Part shown: piece by piece, positions 1-7,570 of the stretch
Numbering within the stretch: the stretch's first letter is position 1
Layout of the letters: every line of letters starts with the position of its first letter
Notes under the pieces: generated by a model
What the model was told of the DNA's origin: nothing
Seen by the model: the letters and a program-made list of their open reading frames with translations, nothing else
The model's database searches: none
Program-made: the position numbers and the translations under genes
Source of the DNA: Flavobacterium psychrophilum
GTDB taxonomy: Bacteria > Bacteroidota > Bacteroidia > Flavobacteriales > Flavobacteriaceae
Length of the DNA: 20,742 nucleotides
NCBI GenBank assembly: GCA_945862065.1
Contig: CAMAWT010000028.1
Span: 1 to 20,742 of the forward strand
Direction: 5' to 3'

Positions 1-1742
1 AAATTTTAGTAAAAATAGAAACGCCAAAAACCGAACATAAAGAAACGTTCCTAAAAGTTCAAGCTTATTACGAGAATATTTTAAAACTAGAAATCGACAA
101 ATCAGGAAAAGATTTAACGAGGTTATGCTTTTATTCCTGGGATGAAAATTTATACCTAAACGAGAACGCTTCTGTCTTTGCGAGTGAAACGAAGCAATCT
201 TTTCAAACTGAACTCGTTTCAGTTTCTCCACTGCCAACTGCGACTGTGACTGCGACTGATTACGACGCTATTTACAACCATTGCGTAAATTTCACCGAAA
301 AAAAAGTGCAATTCGTGAATGGTAGTCGCAACGTATTTGTACACCAACTAGCGTGTAACCTAAACCGAAAAGGCGTTACATTAAACGATGCTTTGGGATA
401 TATTTTAAACGATTTTGGATATGATGAAAAAGAAGTAACACAAGCTGTCAATAGTGCTTACGGAAACATTCACGAGTTTGGTAAAAATAAGAAATTTGAA
501 CAACCTAATAAACCTAAAAAGAAGGAAAACTTTTCAATTACAGATACTACTGAGGACGACGACGAAGACAAACCAAAACCAACACAAATAGACCGTTTAG
601 AACTGTTTTTATCAACAAGATATGTATTTCGTCATAATATCGTTTCAGGTAAGTTAGAGTTCCAGTATTTCGGTAAAAAGAAATGGAATGTAATGAATGA
701 CTTTATAGAAAATTCAATGCTTCGAGAATGTTTAAAAGGTAGAATTAAAACCAACCTATCATCATTAAGAAACTTGCTTTATTCTGATTTTTGTGAGCTA
801 TTCAATCCATTTGAAGATTACTTTTTCAATTTACCTACTTATGATGAAAAGACTGATTATATTACCGAATTAGCGAATACAATAACTACTACAAAACAAG
901 ACCTTTGGCAGCAATGTTTCAAAAAATGGTTGGTCGCTATGGTTGGTTGTGTTCTCGATGATAAAGTAATCAATCACACAGTAATTGTCTTCAGTGGCAA
1001 ACAAGGACTAGGTAAAACAACTTGGGTTGAAAAGCTCGTTCCCAAACAATTGAAAGAGTATTTATTTTCCGGAACCATAAATCCAAACAATAAAGATACG
1101 TTGGTACAACTGGCTGAATGTATGTTAATCAACTTAGACGAATTAGAAAACCTAAACCGTTCCGAAATTGGATCACTAAAAGAAATCATCACAAAAACTC
1201 AAATCAGAATGAGAAAAGCCTACGGTCATAACAACGAAACAATGCCGAGACGCGCATCCTTTGCCGGAAGTGTCAACACAGCACAGTTCTTAAACGATAG
1301 TACAGGAAGCAGAAGGTTCCTTTGTTTTGAGTTGGAAGGAATAAAATACCAACACGATGTTGATATTAATATGGCTTTTTCACAAGCTTTGTTTCTTTTC
1401 AAAAGTGGTTTTAGATTTTGGTTTGACCAGGAAGAAATCAAATCCATCACCGAAAATAACGAACAATATCAGTTGCATAGTCCAGAAGAAGAATTGCTTT
1501 TAACGTGGTTTGAACCTTGCGAAAGAGAAAAGGCTAATGTTTTTCTAAATGCTTCTCAAATAGCAGCTAAACTGGCTGAAAAAGCTAAAATAAACATCAC
1601 TGATGGCACAATAAACAAGTTAGGTAAAGCATTAAAAAAACACAACTTCATTCGATTAAAAAAGAACGGAATAGCAGTATACGCTTTAATAGAAAACACT
1701 TGGGAAGACGTAGATAACAGGAACAAAGTTGTTGAAGAATAA
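1..1742 (+). CDS. VirE_N/VapE-type mobile-element ATPase (5' end outside window)
   Basis: The frame is open from base 3, so the gene begins upstream; the GTG at 246 is internal. The first 80 or so codons (including LTRLCFYSWDENLY) resemble the VirE N-terminal domain of Bacteroidota mobile-element proteins. A short Thr/Ala linker follows at about 231-263, then a region of unclear family. The C-terminal half is a virulence-associated protein E (VapE) type P-loop domain. It has Walker A GKQGLGKTT at about 993-1023, a Walker B-like LINLDELEN at about 1122-1155 and a conserved SRRFLCFELEG near 1305-1340. VapE proteins are primase/helicase-like and sit on integrated elements, so this gene marks the left flank as mobile DNA. 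A strong terminator follows the stop. The ATPase assignment is firm; the biological role is inferred. Confidence 0.85.
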   Translation, partial: ILVKIETPKTEHKETFLKVQAYYENILKLEIDKSGKDLTRLCFYSWDENLYLNENASVFASETKQSFQTELVSVSPLPTATVTATDYDAIYNHCVNFTEKKVQFVNGSRNVFVHQLACNLNRKGVTLNDALGYILNDFGYDEKEVTQAVNSAYGNIHEFGKNKKFEQPNKPKKKENFSITDTTEDDDEDKPKPTQIDRLELFLSTRYVFRHNIVSGKLEFQYFGKKKWNVMNDFIENSMLRECLKGRIKTNLSSLRNLLYSDFCELFNPFEDYFFNLPTYDEKTDYITELANTITTTKQDLWQQCFKKWLVAMVGCVLDDKVINHTVIVFSGKQGLGKTTWVEKLVPKQLKEYLFSGTINPNNKDTLVQLAECMLINLDELENLNRSEIGSLKEIITKTQIRMRKAYGHNNETMPRRASFAGSVNTAQFLNDSTGSRRFLCFELEGIKYQHDVDINMAFSQALFLFKSGFRFWFDQEEIKSITENNEQYQLHSPEEELLLTWFEPCEREKANVFLNASQIAAKLAEKAKINITDGTINKLGKALKKHNFIRLKKNGIAVYALIENTWEDVDNRNKVVEE

Positions 1743-1764
1743 ACAACAAAAAATCATCATTTTT

Positions 1765-1800
1765 AAAGTGGAAAACTAGCGTTTCCACTTTTTTTGTTTT
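1765..1800 (+). terminator. Rho-independent terminator after the VapE-type gene
   Basis: A 10-bp perfect stem (1765-1774 with 1782-1791) has a 7-nt loop and runs into a T-rich tract. It begins 23 nt after the upstream stop codon. It should separate transcription of the mobile-element gene from the Ter operon. Confidence 0.85.
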
Positions 1801-1839
1801 TAGTTCATTGTATTACTTCGCTTTACATCATTTTCATAG

Positions 1840-2038
1840 GGCAGGCAGGGTAACCAAAAAACGCAACAAACATTTTCTGTTTTTTTTCTTCTCAAAAAAT
1901 CGGGTAACATAAGACCATAACAAGGTAATTTAATAAAGTAGTCGTTCCATTTTGCGTCCAAACAACCATATAAATCTGATTTTTATTTTCTAAAAAAATA
2001 AAATATCTTTTACACTAAATTTGGTTACCCTCCTTGCC
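1840..2038. repeat. 19-bp inverted repeats enclosing about 160 bp
   Basis: The left arm (1840-1858) and right arm (2020-2038) are reverse complements at 17 of 19 positions. The inner 11 bp, GGGTAACCAAA, match perfectly. A partial third core (CGGGTAACA) lies near 1910 in the left-arm orientation. There is no obvious target-site duplication outside the arms. They could be the ends of a miniature element, recombinase sites, or paired operators for the downstream operon. Confidence 0.6.
2016..2023 (+). promoter_or_regulatory. Candidate Bacteroidota -7 box for the Ter operon
   Basis: TAAATTTG matches the Bacteroidota TAnnTTTG -7 element exactly. It overlaps the right inverted-repeat arm, so a protein binding the repeat would cover the promoter. 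No clear TTG element sits at the expected upstream spacing. The implied leader is about 105 nt. Confidence 0.35.
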
Positions 2039-2134
2039 TTACACTTATTTGTACTATTATTCTTTCGTTTGCATAATTTGTTAAAATTTATTATTATTGC
2101 ATATTGTTACAATTAAATTTCAAAATATATAAAT

Positions 2135-2710
2135 ATGGCAATAAACTTACAGAAAGGACAAAAAATTGATATTGGTTTGTCTAAAATAACTGTTGGATTA
2201 GGATGGGATCCAAATGAAGGTACAGGTAATGATTTTGATTTAGATGCGTCTGCAATTATGATTAATTCTGAACGCAAACTTTTAGGTGAAAATTATTTTA
2301 TTTTTTATAACAATCTAAACTCACCAGACGGTGCTTTAGAACATACAGGTGATGACCCTACTGGCGGTAATAGTGATGGAGAAGATGATGAAGCAATAAA
2401 AGTTGATTTAAATAAAATTGACTCCAATGTTCAAGAAATACTTTTTGTAGTTACAATTGAAGATTTTGAAAGAAGAAAACAAAATTTCGGTCAAGTTAGA
2501 AATTCATATATTAGAATAGTTGATGACGCAAGTGGTCAAGAAATTGCGAAATATGAATTAGATGAGGATTTTTCAATAGAGACTGGCGTTGAATTCGGAA
2601 GATTATACAGAAGAAATGGACAATGGAAATTTGAAGCGTCTGGCATAGGCTACAAAGCAGATTTAGGTTTCTTTTTAGAGAAATATTATTCAGGACAAAT
2701 AATAAAATAA
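2135..2710 (+). CDS. terD: TerD family calcium-binding stress protein (copy 1)
   Basis: At 191 aa it is a single complete TerD domain. It has the signature start MAINLQKGQ, ITVGLGWDP at residues 18-26, and the acidic DLDASA motif at 35-40. An Asp/Glu/Gly-rich stretch around HTGDDPTGGNSDGEDDEAI supplies ligands for the two Ca2+ sites known in the family. TerD proteins are cytosolic, act with TerC and respond to metal, oxidative and phage stress. This is the first gene of the operon. It is closely similar to the copy at 5741, with identical blocks such as RKQNFGQVRNSY and KYELDEDFSIET, so the two look like a duplication. The ATG is preceded by an A/T-rich leader without an SD site, as is normal in this phylum. 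Confidence 0.95.
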   Translation: MAINLQKGQKIDIGLSKITVGLGWDPNEGTGNDFDLDASAIMINSERKLLGENYFIFYNNLNSPDGALEHTGDDPTGGNSDGEDDEAIKVDLNKIDSNVQEILFVVTIEDFERRKQNFGQVRNSYIRIVDDASGQEIAKYELDEDFSIETGVEFGRLYRRNGQWKFEASGIGYKADLGFFLEKYYSGQIIK

Positions 2711-2717
2711 AAAAGAT

Positions 2718-3476
2718 ATGGCAATAAATCTTCAAAAGGGTCAAACTATTGACTTGCGAAAAAATGACAAAGGAGAATCATTTGATTTATCTCAAGTTAC
2801 TATCGGTTTAGGTTGGGATGTAAAACAAAAAGAAAGTGGCTTTTTCGGTAAGCTCTTCGGCGGTGCTAAAGAAGAAGAGTTTGATTTAGATGTAATCGCT
2901 TTTTTGCTTGACTCTAATGGTAAAGTTGCGAATCTTGGTCGTGATCTAAATTTTTCAAATGGAAATAAAGTAGGTTTACACGGTGGTGATATTATTTTTT
3001 TTAATAGTATGACTTATCCATCTGGCACAGGGACTTCAAATATGCTCTTTCCAGAGGGTACTCCAAAGAATACTATGCAGCAAAAAATTAACCAACTTTT
3101 GAATAACGGTGAACTTATAGTCCACACTGGCGATAATCTAACAGGTGAAGGCGATGGTGATGATGAGCAAATCATAATTAAATTAGATTCTCTTCCAGCA
3201 AAAGTTGAAAAAATTCTTTTTTTAGTATGTATTTATCAGGGTATAAAAAACAATCAACAATTTGGAAAAGTAGAGAATGCTTTTATTAGAGCTTGTGATA
3301 AAAACAATAAAGAAATTGCTAAATATACACTGTCAAATAGCCCAGAGTTAGAAAACAAACATTCTTTAATTTTTGGAGAAACGTATCGACATAATGGAGG
3401 TTGGAAATTTAGAGCCATTGGAGAACCACTTCATACAGATAATTTTGTGGATATCCTAAAAAAATATGTGAACTAA
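2718..3476 (+). CDS. TerD family protein with two insertions (copy 2)
   Basis: This 252-aa protein starts MAINLQKGQ like its paralogues but is about 60 aa longer. One insertion, around residues 36-53 (Gly/Phe-rich GFFGKLFGGAK), precedes the FDLD calcium motif at 55-58. A second, at about residues 103-134, separates FFNSMTYPSG from HTGDNLTGEGDGDDE at 136-150; in the other copies these segments nearly touch. The calcium-binding Asp/Gly stretch is intact. The gene begins 7 nt after copy 1. The Gly/Phe insertion is of a type also seen in TerZ/TerX-like members. The inserted loops may give it a distinct partner. The family call is firm; the specific subtype is uncertain. Confidence 0.9.
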   Translation: MAINLQKGQTIDLRKNDKGESFDLSQVTIGLGWDVKQKESGFFGKLFGGAKEEEFDLDVIAFLLDSNGKVANLGRDLNFSNGNKVGLHGGDIIFFNSMTYPSGTGTSNMLFPEGTPKNTMQQKINQLLNNGELIVHTGDNLTGEGDGDDEQIIIKLDSLPAKVEKILFLVCIYQGIKNNQQFGKVENAFIRACDKNNKEIAKYTLSNSPELENKHSLIFGETYRHNGGWKFRAIGEPLHTDNFVDILKKYVN

Positions 3477-3480
3477 AAAA

Positions 3481-4152
3481 TTGAAATTGAAATTAGAATA
3501 TTCAGAATACCAACATCTTTCTTTTGATTTATGGCTAACATTAATAAAATCAAATCCAGAATTTAAGAACAAGAGAAATTTATTGTTTAAAGATTTTTTT
3601 GAAGTAGAGTATTCAATTGAGAAAGTTACAGAAGTTGTAAGATATTATGATGTTTTGTGTAACAATTTAAATGAAAAAACAGGATTAAACATTGATACGT
3701 TTGAGATTTATTATTTAATTCTAAATGCCTTTAATGTTAATATTAATGAAATTGAAATTGAGAAATTAAGTCAGTTTTATAATGAAACAGAATTGTTATT
3801 TATGAAATTTAAACCAGATTTAATTTATCCTAAAATTCAATTGTTGTTTAAGGAAATTGTTGAACAAGAAAAAACAATAAGCATATTAAGTAACACAGCA
3901 TTTATAAAAGGGGTTACTTTAAGAAAATTAATATCATATTACGAATTAGAGAATTTCTTTTCATTTCAAATTTATTCTGATGAAACTGGATTCTCAAAAC
4001 CAAACAAAGAAATATTTCAGCTGGTTTATAATCAAATAGAAAGCTTAAAATCAATAGCGAAAAAAAGAGTCATACACATAGGAGATAATAAAATAGCAGA
4101 TTATAATGGAGCAATAAAATTTGGTTTTAATGCATTATTAATAAAAATATAA
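3481..4152 (+). CDS. HAD superfamily hydrolase of the Ter operon
   Basis: This 223-aa protein has haloacid dehalogenase fold motifs in order: FDLWLTL at residues 15-21 (motif I, nucleophile Asp16), ILSNTAF in the middle (motif II), a Lys before NKEIF (motif III), and HIGDNKIADYNGA near the end (motif IV). The D+2 position of motif I is Trp, not the Asp of classical phosphatases, so the activity may differ. The start is TTG at 3481, four nt after the previous stop; no ATG lies near enough to keep motif I. HAD genes belong to the nucleoside-like metabolite module known from Ter operons, and the PRTase gene follows after 3 nt. The substrate is unknown. Confidence 0.8.
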   Translation: MKLKLEYSEYQHLSFDLWLTLIKSNPEFKNKRNLLFKDFFEVEYSIEKVTEVVRYYDVLCNNLNEKTGLNIDTFEIYYLILNAFNVNINEIEIEKLSQFYNETELLFMKFKPDLIYPKIQLLFKEIVEQEKTISILSNTAFIKGVTLRKLISYYELENFFSFQIYSDETGFSKPNKEIFQLVYNQIESLKSIAKKRVIHIGDNKIADYNGAIKFGFNALLIKI

Positions 4153-4155
4153 AAA

Positions 4156-4962
4156 GTGAATAGTAGTTATAGTTTATATAAAATTATCGATGAAAATATA
4201 TGCCCTTTTGATGCGAATGAGTATAGTTGGTTTAAATTTGGAGATAAACAATATGCGGAAAGATTTGCTGAAGAATTGTTTGATGGATTTATAGAAAAAT
4301 ATGGCGATTTACTTTTATCTAAAAAAGAAATTGTTATTCTACCAAGTCCTTATTTATCAATTCCGACGGCTTCAAATTTTTTATGTTTTTATTTTAAAAA
4401 ATGTTTAAATAACTTTCTTTTTAGTAATAATAAAAATGCAAGTGTCGAATCTAAAATTTTTAGAAATCAAACATATGTAACCGATTACGGCAATTTAAGC
4501 TTTGATGAAAGAGTAAAACTAATAGCAAATGACACCTATTATATTGACAGAAATTTCATTAATAATAAATTGTGTATTTTTGTTGATGATATAAAAATAA
4601 CTGGTAGTCACGAACATACCGTAAATAAAATATTAGAACAATATAATGTAAATGGTGATTTTGTATTTGTCTATTTTGCTGAATTAGTAAATAAAGAAAT
4701 TCATCCAAAAATAGAAAATCATTACAATTATTTTGCAGTAAAAGGCATTGATGATATTGTTGATGTTGTTAACAGAACAAATTTTCAATATAATACAAGA
4801 ATAATAAAGTTCATATTAAATCTCGATGAAGACCGATTTAGTATTTTAATTAACAATATTTCAATTGAAAAACGTGACGAGCTATTTCATTTAGCAATTA
4901 GTAATAATTATCATCAAATTAATGAATATCAAAAAAATATTGAGACAATCAAAATAGTTTAG
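4156..4962 (+). CDS. Phosphoribosyltransferase-like protein (ComF/Ter type)
   Basis: This 268-aa protein has a PRPP-binding signature, FVDDIKITGS, at about residues 142-151: hydrophobic strand, two acidic residues, then T-G-S. The N-terminal part includes IVILPSPYLSIPTASN, which could be the upstream strand of a PRTase fold. It resembles the ComF-like PRTases of Ter operons, which are proposed to help make a nucleoside-like compound. The start is GTG at 4156, 3 nt after the HAD gene, so the two are probably translated together. The C-terminal 80 residues are Asn/Ile-rich with no recognised domain. The PRTase call rests mainly on one motif plus context. Confidence 0.65.
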   Translation: MNSSYSLYKIIDENICPFDANEYSWFKFGDKQYAERFAEELFDGFIEKYGDLLLSKKEIVILPSPYLSIPTASNFLCFYFKKCLNNFLFSNNKNASVESKIFRNQTYVTDYGNLSFDERVKLIANDTYYIDRNFINNKLCIFVDDIKITGSHEHTVNKILEQYNVNGDFVFVYFAELVNKEIHPKIENHYNYFAVKGIDDIVDVVNRTNFQYNTRIIKFILNLDEDRFSILINNISIEKRDELFHLAISNNYHQINEYQKNIETIKIV

Positions 4963-4990
4963 ACAAATAAACATAAAACATTGAAATAAA

Positions 4991-5521
4991 ATGATTTCAT
5001 TTTTTCATAAAATAGTTGACGTATTAGACAAATCGAACATCCCTTATATGCTTTCTGGAAGCGTAGCAATGGGTGTTTACATTGTTCCTAGAGCAACAAG
5101 AGATTTTGATTTTGTAGTTTACTTGCAGCCAAAAGATGTTGATAATTTTGTTTCTAATTTTCAAGAAGGTTATTATTGTGATGCCGATGCGGTAAAAGAA
5201 GCAGTTAAACATCATAGTCTATTTAACATTATTGACCACTCATCTGGTTACAAAGCAGATTTTGTAATTCTAAAAAATGAAGATTACAGACAATTAGAAT
5301 TTAAAAGAAGGGTGAAAATGGAATATTTTGACAAAACTATTTACTTAGTTTCTGTTGAAGATTTATTGTTATCCAAACTAATTTGGATACAAGAATTACA
5401 ATCTGCCGTTCAAATGGAAGACATAAAAAACCTTTCCCAATTAGAAACGTTAGATTGGATTTATATAAACAAATGGATAAAAAAATTAAATCTTCAAACC
5501 TTTAATCTAATTGAAGAATGA
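4991..5521 (+). CDS. Nucleotidyltransferase-fold protein (AbiEii/MNT-like)
   Basis: This 176-aa protein has a polymerase-beta type nucleotidyltransferase motif: LSGSVAMG at residues 21-28 with the Gly-Ser pair, then TRDFDFVV at 36-43 giving metal ligands Asp38 and Asp40. A further Asp follows in YKADFVIL. VEDLLLSKLIW near residue 127 is typical of the AbiEii/DUF6036-like group. Such enzymes transfer NMP to protein or RNA, or serve as toxins paired with a small partner. It overlaps the next gene by the ATGA tetranucleotide, which supports a two-gene unit. I do not know this enzyme as a standard part of Ter operons, so it may be an accessory. The fold is confident; the target is unknown. Confidence 0.8.
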   Translation: MISFFHKIVDVLDKSNIPYMLSGSVAMGVYIVPRATRDFDFVVYLQPKDVDNFVSNFQEGYYCDADAVKEAVKHHSLFNIIDHSSGYKADFVILKNEDYRQLEFKRRVKMEYFDKTIYLVSVEDLLLSKLIWIQELQSAVQMEDIKNLSQLETLDWIYINKWIKKLNLQTFNLIEE

Positions 5522-5736
5522 TAGATACTACACAAGACATAAAAAACTTGCAGTTAAAAATTTGGCTTGAAAAGTCTCCAATGGAAAGATTACGCCAATT
5601 TATGACTGATAATGAAGCTTTAATAAAATTTTGGAATGAAGTTAAACCTTCAGACAAAATTTTAAAAGTGAATTCACGTGAAAATACAATTGATACTTCA
5701 AAAAACAGAAATAGTTCAACAATTAATATAAATTAA
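5518..5736 (+). CDS. Small 72-aa partner of the nucleotidyltransferase
   Basis: The start ATG overlaps the stop of the nucleotidyltransferase gene (ATGA), indicating coupled translation. The N-terminal half is predicted helical (IKNLQLKIWLEKSPMERLRQF), and the C-terminal 25 residues are Asn/Ser/Thr-rich and probably disordered. No domain is recognised beyond the recurrent motif LQLKIWLEKSPMERLRQF, which I have seen next to similar nucleotidyltransferases. It may be an antitoxin-like or regulatory subunit. Four nt separate it from the next terD. Confidence 0.7.
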   Translation: MIDTTQDIKNLQLKIWLEKSPMERLRQFMTDNEALIKFWNEVKPSDKILKVNSRENTIDTSKNRNSSTININ

Positions 5737-5740
5737 AATT

Positions 5741-6295
5741 ATGGCAATCAACTTACAAAAGGGACAAAGAGAAAATATCAATGCTCCAAGATTTACAATT
5801 GGTTTAGGATGGGATACTAATAGTAGTTCGACAGGTTCGGGTTTCGATTTAGACGCTTCTGTTTTTATTTTAGGGGAAAACAAAAAACTTGTTTCTGATT
5901 CTCATTTTATCTTCTTTAATAATTTAAAATCTCCTGATGATGCAGTAATACATACTGGTGATAATTTAACAGGTGATGGTGATGGAGACGATGAGCAAAT
6001 TAAAATAGATTTAACTAAAATAAATCCATCGGTTAAGGAGATTTGTATTGTTGTAACTATTCACGAAGCAGAAACTAGAAAACAAAATTTTGGGCAAGTT
6101 CGTAATTCTTATGTAAGAATTGTTGATGATAGTAATAATACTGAAATAGTAAAATATGAATTAGATGAAGATTTCTCAATTGAAACAGCTGTCGAATTCG
6201 GAAGAATATATAATAAAGACGGTCAATGGAAATTTGAAGCTATTGGAATGGGACAAAGAGGTGGTCTTGAAGATTTTTTAAATAAATACAACTAA
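5741..6295 (+). CDS. terD: TerD family calcium-binding stress protein (copy 3)
   Basis: At 184 aa it is a single TerD domain starting MAINLQKGQ. It has FTIGLGWDT, GFDLDASV, and the full calcium stretch HTGDNLTGDGDGDDEQI. It is nearest to copy 1 in sequence, especially the C-terminal RKQNFGQVRNSY, KYELDEDFSIET and WKFEA blocks. It starts a second TerD pair (5741 and 6308), as copies 1 and 2 do at the operon head, with the HAD, PRTase and nucleotidyltransferase genes between the pairs. The likely role is a cytosolic calcium-responsive partner of the TerC/TerY components. Confidence 0.95.
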   Translation: MAINLQKGQRENINAPRFTIGLGWDTNSSSTGSGFDLDASVFILGENKKLVSDSHFIFFNNLKSPDDAVIHTGDNLTGDGDGDDEQIKIDLTKINPSVKEICIVVTIHEAETRKQNFGQVRNSYVRIVDDSNNTEIVKYELDEDFSIETAVEFGRIYNKDGQWKFEAIGMGQRGGLEDFLNKYN

Positions 6296-6307
6296 ATAAA
6301 AATAAAA

Positions 6308-6919
6308 ATGGCAATAAATCTTCAAAAAGGACAAAGAATAAACCTTGTAAAAAGTAGTGGAAGTTCATTACAAAATATTTGTGTTGGTATAAACTGGGGA
6401 GCAATAGAGAAAAAAGGTTGGTTTGGTGGCACATCAAAAGAAGCAGTTGATTTAGATGCATCGTGTGCTTTATACGATGAAAATAAAAATGTATTAGATA
6501 TAATTTACTTTGGCAAACTTCGCTCAACAGATGGTTCAATAGCACATAGTGGCGACGACTTAACTGGTGATATGGATGGTGATGATGGGCTAGATAATGA
6601 AATCATAACAGTAGATTTCACAAATTTAAATCCTGCCGTTACCAGTATAGCTTTTGTACTAAACAGCTTTAAAGGGCAAGATTTTGGAACCATTCCATTT
6701 GCATCTATTAGAATTTATGAAGGAACTCCAACAAGAGTAAACGAAGTTTTCGCAACTTTTGACATTGCCAACGGTTCTGGTTTTGCAGGTCACGTTTCTA
6801 TGGTTATGGGTGTTTTCTACAAGAAAAATGGCGAATGGAAATTTAATGCAATTGGAGAACCTACAAAAGATAAAAAATTACAAGATACAGTAAACACAGT
6901 AACAAATCAATACTTATAA
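6308..6919 (+). CDS. terZ: TerD family protein, TerZ-like (copy 4)
   Basis: This 203-aa protein starts MAINLQKGQ and carries the features of the TerZ branch: the KKGWFGG insertion at residues 35-41 before VDLDASC at 47-53, FGKLRSTDGSIAHSGDDL, an acidic calcium-binding run GDMDGDDGLDNE, and VLNSFKGQDFG. Enteric TerZ has the same order of motifs. It lies 12 nt after copy 3, with 1 nt before the first TerY gene. The TerD-superfamily call is certain; the TerZ label rests on motif resemblance by eye. Confidence 0.88.
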   Translation: MAINLQKGQRINLVKSSGSSLQNICVGINWGAIEKKGWFGGTSKEAVDLDASCALYDENKNVLDIIYFGKLRSTDGSIAHSGDDLTGDMDGDDGLDNEIITVDFTNLNPAVTSIAFVLNSFKGQDFGTIPFASIRIYEGTPTRVNEVFATFDIANGSGFAGHVSMVMGVFYKKNGEWKFNAIGEPTKDKKLQDTVNTVTNQYL

Positions 6920-6920
6920 A

Positions 6921-7559
6921 ATGAGAAGACTACCCGTATATCTATTATTGGACACATCTGGCTCAATGTCAGGAGAACCAATTGAAGCAGTAAAAAATGG
7001 AGTTCAAATAATGATTAGTTCATTACGCCAAAATCCACAAGCCATCGAAACTGCTTTTTTAAGCGTGATAACTTTTGATAGCACAGCCCAACAAATTATT
7101 CCTTTGACTGATTTAGCGTCTTTTCAAATGGTCGATATTAAAGCAACTGGAGTAACTGCACTTGGAGAAGCTTTAAAATTAGTTGCCCATAAAATTGATA
7201 CAGAAGTTGCTAAAACTACAACTGAACAAAAAGGTGACTGGAAACCTTTGGTTTTTATTATGACCGATGGTATTCCTACTGATGACTGGCAAAGTGGTTT
7301 GAATGAATTCAAAAAATCTAAAGTTGCTTTTACGGTTGCTTGTGCAGCAGGTAGCGGAGCAGATGCAAATATTTTGAAACAAATTACAGACAATGTAGTG
7401 AGTTTAGATACTGCCGATAGTGCAAGTATTGGTAAATTCTTTCAATGGGTAACCGCTTCAATCGGAGTAAGTTCTACAAAAGTAGAAGATTCTGGAAAAG
7501 AAGTTACAGGATTAAATGAATTACCACCTCCACCATCAGAATTAAATATTGTTGTTTAA
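6921..7559 (+). CDS. terY: TerY-type vWA domain protein 1
   Basis: This 212-aa protein is a single von Willebrand A domain. The metal-ion-dependent adhesion site (MIDAS) motif DTSGS is at residues 11-15, after the family start MRRLPVYLLL. A further MIDAS Asp lies in FIMTDGIPTDDW. VACAAGSGADA and SLDTADSASIGKFFQWV follow. TerY proteins bind divalent metal and are proposed scaffolds for the PP2C/kinase pair. After the domain comes an extended tail ending LPPPPSELNIVV, which is shared with the TerY protein at 7731. Its start is 1 nt after the TerZ-like gene. Confidence 0.93.
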   Translation: MRRLPVYLLLDTSGSMSGEPIEAVKNGVQIMISSLRQNPQAIETAFLSVITFDSTAQQIIPLTDLASFQMVDIKATGVTALGEALKLVAHKIDTEVAKTTTEQKGDWKPLVFIMTDGIPTDDWQSGLNEFKKSKVAFTVACAAGSGADANILKQITDNVVSLDTADSASIGKFFQWVTASIGVSSTKVEDSGKEVTGLNELPPPPSELNIVV

Positions 7560-7570
7560 ATTCTAAAAAT

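Larger units (their letters stand above)
1743..2134. other. Intergenic region upstream of the Ter operon
   Basis: There are 392 nt without a credible gene. The stretch contains the terminator of the upstream gene, a pair of inverted 19-bp repeats about 200 bp apart, a TAnnTTTG promoter box on the right repeat, and an A/T-rich leader of about 100 nt before the first terD. No tRNA or riboswitch was recognised. Confidence 0.6.

Noticed and set aside
246..1742. Treating the GTG at 246 as the start of the VapE-type gene
   Set aside because: The frame is open and protein-like (VirE_N text) back to the first bases of the window.
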